The notes: generated from the letters alone by a model not told the origin. A DNA stretch of 64,000 nt from Atrina japonica (GCA_030159075.1 BROG01000150.1:124001-188000), one strand, 5' to 3'; shown: positions 13,001 through 21,291, counted from the stretch's first letter. Made by a program: numbers and translations.

Positions 13001-16000
13001 GTACAGCTTTTATTTTTATTGTATACCAAGTACAAGTAGTAAAAGTAGAAAAATTAGAAATATTTTTTGTTTTTGGTAAACACAGCCAATGCCCCCCTTT
13101 TAAGAACTATATTTACATACCGACTGTATACAGACCGATGGCTTTTATATTCAATGCTTGACACACAGCTGTTCAGCTGTTACGTCATATGAAAACCTCC
13201 CCCAAACCCCACCCACCCCCATGTTTTGATAGGTGTGGCATGTTACCTCATCAACCCCTGAAAAAACAATGGACTCTTCTGTAAATCAATGACTTAGACC
13301 TGTCCAAATGTGTCTCTAGGGGTCAATGAGCTAAAGATTTCTTACAGTTCTAAGTAAAGGTCACAATTTGCAGTTATCTACAGATGGTGACATTTCCATA
13401 TAAGCGAAAAAAATTATTGTCAGTTCATAAAATAACAATAAAAGATATCTATGCTACTAGGACAAGATGTATTTATTTCAGGAATAAAAAATAAAACAAT
13501 ATGGACATTAGGGGGGGGAGATGGTTGAAATTTTTTTGAGATATCAAAAAGTTGTAAACAAAGATAACATACTGACCTCTACTTCTGCAGTCAGGCTGAT
13601 CTTTATAACATGACAAATTTCCTTTTGTCTCCGAATGTATCAAGTCTTTTTGGACCAGTCCATTTGGACAAGGCACGCACATTTCTTCCCCACAATTTGT
13701 GTTGCATGGAATAATCTGGTTCCCTGTATAACATGGAATTAAAAAAAAACTTATTATAAAGTATTACAACAGTGTCTGGTAACTAAACGCATCCAGTTAT
13801 TAGAAGTACAAATGTAAGCATAATTGTCCTGTATAAAGTGACATGGATCAAACTTTGACAGTAGTATGTGGTTAATCACAGTCACTTATTTCCTATTTGT
13901 TTCTTCTTGGTCTTACAGTCGTTGGATATATAGAAGATTATTCTGTACTAGGTTTTTCCTTGGTCTGACAGTAGTCGGAAATATGGAAGATTGAAATTAC
14001 ATCGGAGCTGTTTTAAGGGAGATAAATTGTACGTTTTTCCAATGGGCATCCTGGTGATACATCCTTGTAAAAATACAGGAATTTTCTACAGATCTTCTTT
14101 TGTAAATCATTTAAGTTTAATTAGCTTTTTATTTTGCTGAAATCACTAGAAAAACCCTCTGTTAAATAATGAAAGTTTACCTTCAAGTGAATTTTGCAGC
14201 TGTGACTCTTGAAATGAAATATGTCTGACTTTTTTACAGTGACATCATCAAAATTTTTTGACACGATGCAGAATAATCAGATAAGATTAAAAACACTAAA
14301 ATCTAGATCGAAGTTCACAAAACCGAGCATTGTGTGACAAGGCTATTTCCGATTATTTTTGTACCCAACTACTTTTGACAACATTTCATCTTTCATGCAC
14401 TTCAGAACAAAAAAATACAGGTAAGGGAGACATCTCTGACATAATAACTCGGAAACTGCATATATTTACTTACCTGGCAGACAATTATAGAACTTCTTAC
14501 ATTGTAAAAATCCATCTTCCCCTCGACTGATGTACATATCAGCTGAACCTGGACATTTCAGCTCATAGGCCTGAAACTGTGACGAATAAAAAGGTGTAAA
14601 TATTTACGAAATATATTGGATTAAATTACCAATGCCCATGAGCATGGGTAAATTCCTGTTAAAATGCCAAGACATTATGCATGTGAGTGTTTTTCTTCAG
14701 AGCGAAACAAGTTTGAATTTTATTCAGATTTGTTTTTTTTCAAAACTCACAGGACCGCCCCTATTTCTTCGAGATCTCCGAAATTTGAGATAAAAGAAAA
14801 TTTTAATTGATAAATTATTCTGACCATAAAAATCGGCACCGGTCTTTCATTTTCGACATATCTGGAATTTCGATTCACCCAATTTCGACATAACGAGATT
14901 CCACTGTAATAAGAATTAAACCTTCGTCAAAAGTTATAAATAATCTTAATCTCCGTAATTTTGCCCTCCACAAATCTTGCCTTGTTTAGTCCAAGAGTTA
15001 CAGGAAACTCTGTGACCGAGTGGTTAGAGCATTGCACTTTGAACCATGAAATCTCTCACTTCTGGTCAGCGCAGGTTCAAGCCCTACTGGAATCTAAGCC
15101 GATTTTTTTGAGAAAGTTTGTCAGTTTTCTTGGGTAAGACCGGTAGTCTCTTCCCGGGTACATTGTAACCAGGTTCTCTCCACCAACAATAAAAATTGTC
15201 CACCATCATATAACTGGAAAATTGTGGAGTGCGGCATGATACATTGTAAGTGTTATAACAAGAGTTATAATGAAGGTTCAATGTAGTACAAGCAGACCAA
15301 CAGACTGACAAATTGTGGAGTGCGGCATGATACATTGTAAGTGTTATAACAAGAGTTATAATGAAGGTTCAATGTAGTACAAGCAGACCAACAGACTGAC
15401 AAATTGTGGAGTGCGGCATAATACATTGTAAGTGTTATAACAAGAGTTATAATGAAGGTTCAATGTAGTACAAGCAGACCAACAGACTGAAAAATTGTGG
15501 AGTGCGGCATGATACATTGTAAGTGTTATAACAAGAGTTATAATGAAGGTTCAATGTAGTACAAGCAGACCAACAGACTGACAAAATTGTGGAGTGCGGC
15601 ATGATACATTGTAAGTGTTATAACAAGAGTTATAATGAAGGTTCAATGTAGTACAAGCAGACCAACAGACTAAAAAATTGTCGAATGCGGCATGATACTA
15701 TGTAAGTGTTGCCCGCAAGGTTGTTGATGATCTTGCAAAGTACAAGCCAACAGACTGAAAAATTGTCGTAGTGCGGCATGATACATTGTCAGTGTTATAA
15801 CAAGAGTTATAATGAAGGTTCTGTAGTATGAATAGACAACAGACTGACAAATTGTGGATGCGGCATGATACATACTCCATCAAGAGTTATAATGGAAGGT
15901 TCAATGAATCCAAGCAGACAACAGACTGACAAAGGGAGTGCGACATAATACATTGTAAGTGTTATAACAAGAGTTATACTGAAGGTTCAAGTAGTAAAGC

Positions 16001-16624
16001 ACAACAGACTGACAAATTGTGGAGTCGGCATACATTGTAAGTGAAATAAATATCTATAATGAAGGTTCAATGTAGTACAAGCAGACCAACAGACTAAAAA
16101 ATAATGATTAACTATGCAATTTGCCCGCGAGGTTGTTGATCTTGCAAATATCCCACCTCATTTCGTATTATTCAGACTCTGATTAAAGTAAGTCTGTGAT
16201 GAATAGACATGTATTGACTACTCCATCCAGGAGAATCCAAGACAATCCAACAGGACAGTGCCAATACGAACTGACCAGAGAAAAGCACAGATCTTGTATC
16301 ATCACTGAAAAAATATCTGTATTAATTTCCAGATGACCAATAATTTTCCATTTCATTTCAACTGTGTAATTATTTTTTGGTAAAAATTTTTGTTTTTGAA
16401 AATTCCTTTGATCACTGGTCCCAGTTGATAATTTTTTTGTGTCAAACCCCTGATTGATCCTAATAAGTGTCAAACCCCTTTTTCTTATTTTTTGCAGTGC
16501 TATGGGCGCTTATTGGGTCGAATACGGTATCTACATGTACATACATGTATACATGTAAACTGACCTGAACTAAGAAGACTACTACAAGTAAGATATGGGT
16601 ATCAGGTGATCTGAAGACCTGCAT
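854..16624 (-). CDS. Putative type I membrane receptor: TNFR-like cysteine-rich region plus one Kazal domain (3' end outside window)
   Basis: Join, minus strand: 16624-16565, 14576-14474, 13723-13577, 12132-11968, 10606-10484, 9176-9070, 7793-7676, (probable missing exon), 3904-3813, 2071-1960, 1014-854. The first seven exons join in phase into about 275 residues: signal peptide (1-22), a cysteine-rich region with TNFR-like patterns such as CVPCPNG and CKPCGPGEY (28-184), then one Kazal/follistatin-like domain (about 204-274). Five N-glycosylation sequons (NLS, NYT, NAS, NHT, NGS) fit an extracellular protein. A transmembrane exon with an RKKKR stop-transfer motif and two cytoplasmic exons follow. 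No kinase or death domain is visible; one could lie left of the window. The TNFR label rests on cysteine spacing only. The Kazal assignment is strong. The ligand and pathway are unknown. Confidence 0.65.
1134..1490 (+). repeat. Dispersed foldback-type repeat, truncated copy
   Basis: It begins with a GGCCC..GGGCC palindrome followed by tcaatcgctcacctgagaacc. It matches 17190-17530 almost base for base (for example aaattcatcaaaaattctag). It breaks off at an AT-rich stretch that runs straight into the 22-bp array. Confidence 0.75.
1494..1930. repeat. 22-bp tandem array (about 19 copies) beside a splice donor
   Basis: The unit is approximately gtattacacagggatgtgtg. The period of 22 is not a multiple of 3, and every frame is open by accident, so the Tyr/Cys/His-rich open frames are not genes. 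The unit resembles the exon-donor boundary at 1950-1972 (acattacacagtgctatttg), which suggests it arose from that junction. Confidence 0.9.
1960..2071 (-). CDS. Receptor-like gene, juxtamembrane/cytoplasmic exon
   Basis: Acceptor TTTATGCCATAG precedes 2071. It enters in phase 1, matching the transmembrane exon, and encodes DVFFEDPQHQHNLENGF followed by VLLNERRTTDENNEAPNSTV. To leave in phase 2, as the next exon needs, it must use donor GT|GTAATG at 1960/1959. If this intron is retained, the frame ends at once at TAA (1958-1956), giving a shorter tail. The donor is weak by consensus but fits both phases. Confidence 0.55.
2395..2645. mobile_element. Two tRNA-derived SINE pieces, head to head
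   Basis: At 2404-2490 there is an antisense tRNA-like head (gggatcaaacccgggacc is a reversed B box; gctctaccaactgtgct a reversed A box). At 2502-2645 there is a sense head with A box ggatcagttggtagcacg and B box gtgagttcgagtccagc, followed by a SINE body (ccttcggataagacagtaac). The ends do not form a normal acceptor stem, so these are not functional tRNA genes. Confidence 0.75.
2646..3595. repeat. 30-bp tandem array (about 31 copies)
   Basis: The unit is approximately tgattacctgcctatgttta plus tattatagtc. Copies alternate between 'gcctatg' and 'gtctatg' variants, suggesting a higher-order 60-bp unit. It starts directly at the 3' end of the SINE and lies in an intron of the receptor-like gene. 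Confidence 0.92.
3813..3904 (-). CDS. Receptor-like gene, transmembrane exon
   Basis: Acceptor TCTTTTTTTGCAG precedes 3904 and donor GTAAGCATT follows 3813. It encodes LIITACTVLVLICIVCIVG then FVWRKKKRTTG: a single 20-22 residue hydrophobic helix followed by a basic stop-transfer cluster, typical of a type I membrane protein. The phase at this acceptor does not fit the end of the Kazal exon directly. A second in-exon acceptor (ATTACAG|CATGC, 3889/3888) would fit, at the cost of a shorter helix and almost no stalk. Confidence 0.6.
4250..4350 (-). mobile_element. tRNA-derived SINE head fragment, antisense
   Basis: Read on the minus strand it has a good B box (ggttcgattcccggt) and an A-box-like aagcacagttagtaagagc. 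It resembles the antisense head at 2404-2490. No complete tRNA fold is evident. Confidence 0.55.
5770..5952. mobile_element. TIR element, subfamily A
   Basis: It begins gtacagcaaaacctgtcttc and ends acacgggttccactgtaac, so the ends are inverted repeats of the type CAGTGGAACCTGT. The interior has short 'gacaggtggtctctcaag' repeats. I infer a non-autonomous DNA-transposon-like (MITE) element; no transposase is seen. Confidence 0.6.
6236..6475. mobile_element. Foldback element with TACCGTATAAG-type ends
   Basis: The left end taccatataagcagaaattt and the right end aaatttccacttatacggta are near-perfect inverted repeats. The interior is rich in 'cgctaaaat/attagcg'. It is related in style to the TCGC-rich elements at 8800-9015, 35775-36000 and 47985-48200. 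Confidence 0.65.
6590..7440. repeat. About 144-bp degenerate tandem repeat (4 units)
   Basis: Four diverged copies share gggtacatggggatcatttg and ttccaatccaccctgtag near 6827, 6975, 7119 and 7261. The units are too diverged and frame-broken to be coding. Confidence 0.75.
7676..7793 (-). CDS. Receptor-like gene, second half of Kazal domain
   Basis: Acceptor TTTTTCCACAG precedes 7793 and donor GTAAGTATT follows 7676. It starts in phase 0 and ends in phase 1. It encodes SPGVEVCGSDNHTYSNECLL, then RVTSCRSQKIIYVKQNGSC. The pattern C-G-S-D-x-x-T-Y-x-N-E-C, then C, then a final C, is the Kazal signature as found in follistatin/agrin-type domains. Two sequons, NHT and NGS, lie in it. Confidence 0.85.
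7960..8308. repeat. Degenerate array of 'gtgccacatttcccacaaa' units ending in poly(A)
   Basis: About nine copies of tgtgccacatttccca are spaced irregularly by 25-45 bp and followed by a 27-base A tract (8278-8305). No coding signal. Confidence 0.75.
8475..8720 (+). mobile_element. tRNA-derived SINE copy, sense
   Basis: The A-box-like gatggtctagtggtttg and B-box-like gggtttgagtttgaatccc are about 50 bp apart, followed by a body (aaaagacccctcctcgctgt) ending in an irregular tail. It is a different subfamily from the 2502 copy. Confidence 0.5.
8800..9015. mobile_element. TCGC-rich foldback element
   Basis: The left end (tttactgtatatcagg then atttttcgcgat) pairs with the right end (tctcgcgaataaaaccggaa then tcacagtaa). 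It has no coding capacity and sits 55 bp from the next receptor exon. Confidence 0.55.
9070..9176 (-). CDS. Receptor-like gene, first half of Kazal domain
   Basis: Acceptor CTATTTATAG precedes 9176 and donor GTAAGTCAG follows 9070. It starts in phase 1 and ends in phase 0. It encodes PDSCGGVGKCQYYSVCSRMA, then SNASCVCPDESSC. The run C-x5-C-x5-C ending in CVCP is the usual N-terminal half of follistatin-type Kazal domains. The exon boundary splits the domain, as is common in such genes. Confidence 0.85.
9345..9432. mobile_element. Short ~90-bp foldback element (family S)
   Basis: It reads actcatcaacccctgaaaat ... gtccaaatgtgtttttagga then gaaaatgagttaaag. The ends are inverted (AACTCATCAACCCCT / AGGGGTGAATGAGTT in better copies). 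Other copies lie at 13245, 34378, 35262, 36335, 47357, 52245 and 52655. Confidence 0.7.
9590..10255. repeat. 29-30-bp tandem array 'gagagaccactatgtaagac'
   Basis: About 22 units alternate atgtaag and attataag variants. The words 'gaccactgtcat' are the same as inside TIR subfamily A (33-35 kb), so the array probably expanded from the interior of such an element. Confidence 0.9.
10484..10606 (-). CDS. Receptor-like gene, TNFR-like cysteine-rich exon
   Basis: Acceptor CTGTCAG precedes 10606 and donor GTAAAGTG follows 10484. It is phase 1 at both ends. It encodes CKPCGPGEYTLVKGCRPCFK followed by a 20-residue linker (INPYLINELKPTSTARLDNP). The C-x-x-C-x-x-G-x-[YF]-x5-8-C-x-x-C pattern is that of TNFR modules and related cysteine-rich repeats. 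Confidence 0.75.
10685..11790. repeat. About 32-bp tandem array 'gatactttcccagtctaggt'
   Basis: More than 30 units of type catatcacatatggtacttt then cccagtctaggt. The proximal third (10690-10975) is organised as a dimer of about 64 bp. It lies in the intron upstream of the exon at 10484-10606. Confidence 0.9.
11800..11950. mobile_element. Half copy of the GGGCATTAGC foldback family
   Basis: ctcaaaatatataggaatat then aagatttttcatgtctgtgc matches the right halves of 12737-13100 and 58709-59080. It is truncated on the left by the 32-bp array and ends 18 bp from a coding exon. Confidence 0.6.
11968..12132 (-). CDS. Receptor-like gene, cysteine-rich exon
   Basis: Acceptor TTTTTTTCAG precedes 12132 and donor GTATGTAG follows 11968. 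Phase 1-1. It encodes LVPSRNTGIYSRSCPKIEHC, KCNRNKCFFGRNPCICNRQW, DKCQVNYTMDPISG. Seven cysteines with close pairs (CKC, CIC) occur; this is not a standard TNFR module and I do not recognise it. NYT is a glycosylation sequon. Confidence 0.75.
12169..12490. mobile_element. GGGCATTAGC foldback family copy
   Basis: Starts tttttaaagggtattagctg and carries the family's internal words (aataacaaataagaggtata, ccggtctggtccagtgtcgt). Its right end is degraded. Confidence 0.6.
12618..12732. mobile_element. TIR subfamily A, partial copy
   Basis: Begins ctacagtgaaactcatc and contains aaaacaggtgggctctcaaa, but the right TIR is missing where the next foldback element starts. Confidence 0.45.
12737..13105. 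mobile_element. GGGCATTAGC foldback family, full copy
   Basis: The left end aaatgggcattaggtgtgtt pairs with the right end aacacagccaatgccccccttt. The interior is palindromic, including ctatatatttggagaaaat versus atcacaaaatatataggaat. It is about 365 bp with no coding capacity. Confidence 0.7.
13245..13338. mobile_element. Short foldback element (family S)
   Basis: ctcatcaacccctgaaaaaa ... ccaaatgtgtctctaggggt then caatgagctaaag. Both inverted ends are present. Confidence 0.75.
13577..13723 (-). CDS. Receptor-like gene, TNFR-like cysteine-rich exon
   Basis: Acceptor TTCCCTGTATACAG-type (CCTGTTATACAG region) precedes 13723 and donor GTCAGTATG follows 13577. Phase 1-1. It encodes NQIIPCNTNCGEEMCVPCPN, GLVQKDLIHSETKGNLSCYK, DQPDCRSR. 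C-x3-C-x4-C-x-x-C-P-x-G-L then two more cysteines recalls a TNFR module. NLS is a sequon. Confidence 0.75.
14474..14576 (-). CDS. Receptor-like gene, first ectodomain exon
   Basis: Acceptor (ending CGTCACAG) precedes 14576 and donor GTAAGTAAA follows 14474. It starts in phase 0 and ends in phase 1. It encodes FQAYELKCPGSADMYISRGE, DGFLQCKKFYNCLP. The signal peptidase site is probably near its start (around Q-A-Y-E). Three cysteines open the cysteine-rich region. Confidence 0.75.
14998..15220 (+). mobile_element. tRNA-Ser-like SINE, sense
   Basis: The head gtgaccgagtggttagagca is a strong A-box region of the tRNA-Ser/Leu type; cgcaggttcaagccctactg is the B box. The body includes gagaaagtttgtcagttttc and accaggttctctccaccaac. 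The same family occurs at 19625 (sense) and at 21595, 49556 and 52370 (antisense). Confidence 0.75.
15221..16105. repeat. 91-bp tandem array (about 9-10 units) growing from the SINE tail
   Basis: The unit starts attgtggagtgcggcatgat and includes aagcagaccaacagactgac. The first five units (15221-15670) are nearly identical. Units after 15,690 carry many small deletions, and two contain an extra 'cccgcaaggttgttgatctt' segment. The array begins exactly at the 3' end of the SINE. Confidence 0.9.
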
Positions 16625-16691
16625 ACTGATCTAGTCACGAATGTGGACAAATCATCCTCAGCTGCCATTACCACCCAACATCAGCGTCATT
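16565..16691 (-). CDS. Receptor-like gene, exon with start codon and signal peptide (CDS 16624-16565)
   Basis: Acceptor TTTCTTTCTTTAG precedes 16691 and donor GTCAGTTT follows 16565. The start ATG is at 16624-16622, with an in-frame TAG three codons upstream. It encodes MQVFRSPDTHILLVVVFLVQ: a short polar n-region then a hydrophobic core, a typical signal peptide. It joins in phase 0 to the next exon. The 67-base leader in this exon contains short upstream ATGs. Confidence 0.75.
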
Positions 16692-16845
16692 CTAAAGAAA
16701 GAAAGAAAAAAACGTAAAAATGTGTTTGTTACATGTAAAATGGCACTGCTAGCTTAAGGGTGAGGATTACAATGGAATGACCCATGTATTAATCTATGGC
16801 ATAATAGCGTTCCATTCAGACAACAGGTGTAGTAACTAGTATGCA

Positions 16846-17905
16846 GGGCTCACCCTGCCTTTAGCCACTCTAGCCATTGACCATTTTTTTTCAAGATTGG
16901 CTAATTTCCTGGCAAATATTTTTCTTCATGTTTGGGGCATGCTACCTTATATCATACTCTCATTTAAAAGAGAAAAATCGCACTTTCACAGACAATGTTG
17001 ATGATACACACAGCATGAGTAAGGACTCATAATTAATGACAACAGAATTGTCCCGAAAATTTTCCCAATGGAGTAAAACTCCAAAATTTTCAAATAAGAT
17101 TGTTACCACATTGCATAAGATTAAAAAACACTTTTGGTATCAATGTTCATTGACCACCTGGCTAATCAAAATTTTAATTGGCTACAAAAAAAGAGGCCCA
17201 AAAGGGCCTCAATAGCTCACCTAAGAACCACCTACAAATGTGGAAAGAAGATCAAGAAGAATATATACATGTAGGCTGATTTGGCAGAGAAACATAAATT
17301 TTACTGTTATAAGAAATTCATAAAAAATTCTAGAAATCAAATTTCAGCAAACTTCTTGCACAAAAACATTTCTTCAACTATATACAAGTAAAACACTTTA
17401 TGCATCATTGTGAATGCAAAGGGAGATAATTGAGGAAATCATGCAAAAATGAATGAAAATGACAAAGGCTGAAAAGACCTCAAAAACACGTCAAAAATTA
17501 ATATTCCGATTTCTATGAAAAATACAAACTTGAATCATACATTCACGTAGATCACTCAGAAGCAATCTGTTTTTCAATTCATGTAGTGGTTCTGGAGAGG
17601 AAGATTTTTAAAGAGGGTACCTTTTGGGACCTATTCTGCCCTGCCCTGGATCCACTCCTGGGCCAATCAGACTGAAAACTATAAACTTGGTAAAGAACCT
17701 TGATTAGTTGCTTCCTGTCAAGTTTTGTTAAAATCCCTTCAGTGGTTTCAGAGAAGTCGAAAATATGAAAAGTTTACAGACAGACGACAGACAGGGAGTG
17801 ATCACAATAGCTCACTTGAGCCTTTGGCTCAGGTGAGCTAAAAATCTTGGTTGGCTAATATTTTGGCTCATGAGTTTCCAGTACAGGCTGCACCCTGTGT
17901 TTTTC
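16846..17905. mobile_element. CAGGGTTCAC-type element split by a nested insertion
   Basis: The left part (from gcagggctcaccctgccttt) and right part (to gtacaggctgcaccctgtgt) carry inverted ends and share 'ggctaattttttggct' words. They are separated by the repeat at 17190-17843. A related, larger copy lies at 23185-23890. Confidence 0.5.
17190..17843 (+). mobile_element. Dispersed bivalve-type repeat, full copy, inserted in another element
   Basis: It opens with the palindrome gaggcccaaaagggcctc. It ends with a strong hairpin, stem gctcacttgagcc paired with ggctcaggtgagc (17811-17839). It also contains ttcctgtcaagttttgttaa and gacagacgacagacaggga. No coding capacity. The truncated copy at 1134 shares its first half. 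Confidence 0.75.
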
Positions 17906-19520
17906 CCTTACTAGTCATATCTGCCTACTGGGAGGGCAGGTGATTTTCAGTAGAATGGATGTCTGTGGCAAAAAATATGAAAAAAAAACATGAAAAAATT
18001 AAATCCGTCACAGTGGAAATCTTCGATTAATTTAGACTGGTGGTGAGAGTAGTGTTTTGGACGCAATAGCTTTTTTTCTCACCCCTGTACATCTTAATGG
18101 AAGATCCTTTTTTCCATTTAAACAATTCAAATAATATTTTCTGTTGATAAAAACATTTGATGTTAAAAAAAAAAAACCAAAATAGAATTTTTTGAAATTT
18201 GGTAAAACAATACATGTACAGTAAAATTGTGTTATACTGCCACCATTTGTTCAGCCCATATTCGGCATTATAAAGGGATTTCGGGGATATATTGAGGGAA
18301 ATCTTAAATAAAATTATAGGGAAAATTGGAAAAGTGGACTTTAAAAAATTGTGAGGTAAAGTGAGGTGTCAAATGAGACATGGGACATTATAAGGAGATT
18401 TTACTTGTGCTGCAATAAATGACACCTCTCATTTCTAGTCAGAGAGGGTCAGACCCTGGCAGGCTGTTCAGGAGCCTGAATAATTTCACTGACATCACAG
18501 CATAAGCTAGATGTAGATCAGCTCCATCCATCGAGCTAAAAATAAAATGTCAATGTAATCGGGGAATATGAACAATTACAATGTGTACTGTAACAGGAAG
18601 CTATAATCATGACAAATAGTTTTAAACTTCCTTCTTCTTTTAAATCATATTGTGTATCAAATTATGCGTCCTTTAGAAAAATTATCTTTTATGTATACAA
18701 TTTAAACACTGCATATTTATTTGCATAATCTAAAACAGATTTATATGTTTGCACATATCTGCAAAGATGTAAATGTACATTGTAGCTACATGAAATAGAC
18801 ACTATACATGTATGCAGTTACATCCTGATTGACAGGGTGATCATTTATCACTAGTGACACTACGAAACTGAAAAGGTTTATAAGTTATCAAATTGATTTC
18901 AATTGGGTAAAAGAAGTGTAAATTTATCACATCCTTTTTAGTGATTTAGTCAAGAGGTTTTAAAGCACCACAACTGGTGAGACTACCAGATATTTCTCCT
19001 CATGTAATTAGCATTATTTTTGCTGTTTCCAAGAAATCTAAAAAAAAAAAAAAAATAAAAAAAAATACACCATGTATCTGGGCCTGTAGTCACCAAATTT
19101 ATAATTACTCAATGCGTGTACTCAAGCTCAACTTTTTTTCATTATTTGGACTATATAATCATTAGTAAAACCATTAGCTTTGAGTGATCAGAAAACATTT
19201 TTTATTTTTCATCAATCACATATTAATATTTGTGTCAAACTCATGATTTTCCTGCAAAAAGTGAATAAATATGTTGAGTATGATACTCAAAATTTGAGTA
19301 CGAACTCAAACAATTTTTTAATATTTCTGAAATTGTCTTCAAATGAGCAATAACTTTGATAATTATTTACATTTTTATGCCATCAATATATAAACATGTC
19401 CAGTTTCAGAATAAATTTTGTGTGCATTTTACCTTAAAATCATGAAAAGTTAGTTGAGCTTGAGTGCTGAGTAAGTTTGGCGACTCCTGGCCCTGTTAAG
19501 AGTAGACAGAGCAATTATTG
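17906..19520. other. No gene recognised
   Basis: AT-rich intergenic or 5' intron sequence. There is a short A-rich run at 19041-19066. A possible 34-codon frame near 18450-18545 (minus) has an AG before it but no family resemblance; I do not call it. Confidence 0.4.
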
Positions 19521-19537
19521 GTAGAACAAACAAAGTC

Positions 19538-19555
19538 CCCCCCCCCCCCCCCCCC
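19538..19555. repeat. Poly(C) tract
   Basis: A run of about 17-18 C. Similar tracts occur at 24782, 32650, 48821 and 53671. Their lengths are probably polymorphic or inaccurate. Confidence 0.9.
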
Positions 19556-19624
19556 AAATGTGCAGTGAATGTTGGAAACAACATTTGTTTGACAAACATT
19601 ATGACCTGAGAGCTACGCCTTTGA

Positions 19625-19795
19625 TTAACATTGCTAACTAAGTGGCTAAAGCATCATGCCTTAAACCATGAATTCTCTCACATTTACTTAGTGAAGTCTG
19701 CGATGGTTTGAGCCCCGCTGGGACCTAAGCTGATTTTGCGAGAAAGTTTTGCAGTTTACCGGCAGAATGCCATTGGAATCAGTGATTGCCTCTTA
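19625..19795 (+). mobile_element. tRNA-Ser-like SINE copy, sense
   Basis: A box taactaagtggctaaagcat, B box gatggtttgagccccgctgg, body gagaaagttttgcagtttac. Diverged from the 14998 copy. Confidence 0.65.
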
Positions 19796-19835
19796 CAAAC
19801 AAGTCCTCTACCAGATTATTCTAGGTCAAATGCGG

Positions 19836-19990
19836 TACCATCGAACCCGTTCTTGAGAGACCGCCCCATCTGCCACTGAAATTTGGTCTTACAAGACAAG
19901 TGGTCTCTCGAAAAAGGTTTTATCTAAAAGATTATTTAACCAAGTGGTTTTCATAATGTGCACTTTCAAGACAGGTTCCACTGTGTTATG
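19836..19990. mobile_element. TIR subfamily A copy
   Basis: From ggtaccatcgaacccgttct to aagacaggttccactgtgtt, with internal ggtctctcg/ggtcttacaag words. Confidence 0.6.
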
Positions 19991-20139
19991 CAGCGGTACC
20001 TCAAAGATTCTACCAAGTTATTCCACAGGAGTGTTCTCCCCAAGAATTTTTATAGCACCATGGTAAGTGGGATGTAAACCTGTGTCCCACAATGTTGATA
20101 ACATCTCATAATCTTCTGTTTTTTGTAGAGCCAGCCTGG

Positions 20140-20200
20140 ATCAGTCGGTACAACGCTCGGCTCTTGATCGTGAGTTCAAGTCTAGCCTGAATTTTATGCA
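20140..20200 (+). mobile_element. tRNA-derived SINE head fragment
   Basis: gcctggatcagtcggtacaa ... gtgagttcaagtctagcc matches the head at 2502 but lacks the body. Confidence 0.6.
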
Positions 20201-20427
20201 ACTGTCAGTCGTGAAAGTTCAACTTTCCAGGTTTAATAGTCACAAAGTTCAACTTTCCACAATAAAATCTAACTTTAGTTACAATTAAATCATCGCATTA
20301 GGGACATTAAATTGTAGTAGTAGAAACCATGTTTTTAATCATCATCATATAGCAATTCAGAAGGACAACTTCTGTTTTTTGTGAATATATAGCATCCCCC
20401 CTTTTGACTTTTAGTAAAAAGAATTGG

Positions 20428-20850
20428 CAAAGTCCAACTACATGTACATGTACCTGGCATTTTGAGAATATTAAAAAAAATCAAAATCCAGTGAACATGC
20501 ACACCTCCATTATGTGCACAAACAACCTACAACATATTAAAGTTGTAACTCAAAAACTGTAAAAGGAGATGGTCGAAAAAAAAAAAAGATATCTTTATGC
20601 AGCTAGTACCAAATAATAACTAAGTCCAACAACTTGGCATTTTAAGAATATTTGACAAAAATAAAAATCATGTGGACATGCACACCTCCATTATGTGTAC
20701 AAACAACCTACAAAATATTAAAACTGTACCTCAAAAACAGAAGGAGGAGATAGCTGGATGAACCATTGATCTATATCCAGACAGACAAACTGACTAACGT
20801 ATGGACAGATGGACGGACGGACAGACAGGGGCATAAAAATAAAGATACAA
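20428..20850. repeat. Duplicated ~185-bp dispersed repeat with a gacagacgg tail
   Basis: Two copies (about 20428-20580 and 20612-20765) share gaacatgcacacctccatta and acaaacaacctacaa. They are followed by the degenerate cagacagac/ggacggacggac stretch typical of these dispersed repeats. Confidence 0.7.
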
Positions 20851-20873
20851 TGAAGTACAATGTACACATGTAC

Positions 20874-21092
20874 AGCAGAACCTCATTTTAAAGACCACCT
20901 ATCTGACTGACTCAAACTGGTCTGATTAGCTGGGTGTTCTGTTCTCTTAAGTGAGGGTCTGGACTTGTTTAAAAATTAATTCAGAAATTTCATAAGAAGC
21001 CTGAACATTTATGGTGCTAATTCCAAGGTGGTCTCCTAAGAATGGTGATCTCCTAAGCATGGTGGTCTTTAGATTAGGTTCCACAATAGTTT
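20874..21092. mobile_element. TIR element, subfamily B
   Basis: Ends gtacagcagaacctcatttt and agattaggttccacaatag. It has internal ctgattagctgggtg and ccaaggtggtctcctaag. Sister copies lie at 40700 and 57648. Confidence 0.65.
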
Positions 21093-21291
21093 GTATTCAT
21101 AATCAAAGAATGTGGGTTTTTTTTAAGGGAACTGATAAATAAATGATACTGTAATTATGAATTTATGCATAATTCAAATAAACTTTATCCCATCTATCGA
21201 CAACATCGATCTCTATTCTTAGCCACTGTCAATTAATATGTCTTGTGTGATGCATTTCCTTCATTAAAGCAAATTCAATATACATGTACAA

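Noticed and set aside
15000..15090. tRNA-Ser gene
   Set aside because: Good promoter boxes but degenerate stems, and a shared 3' body in five copies: a SINE family.
18450..18545. Possible small exon (MDGADLHLAYAV...) upstream of the receptor gene
   Set aside because: Only a short frame with an AG before it; no supporting similarity or phase partner.
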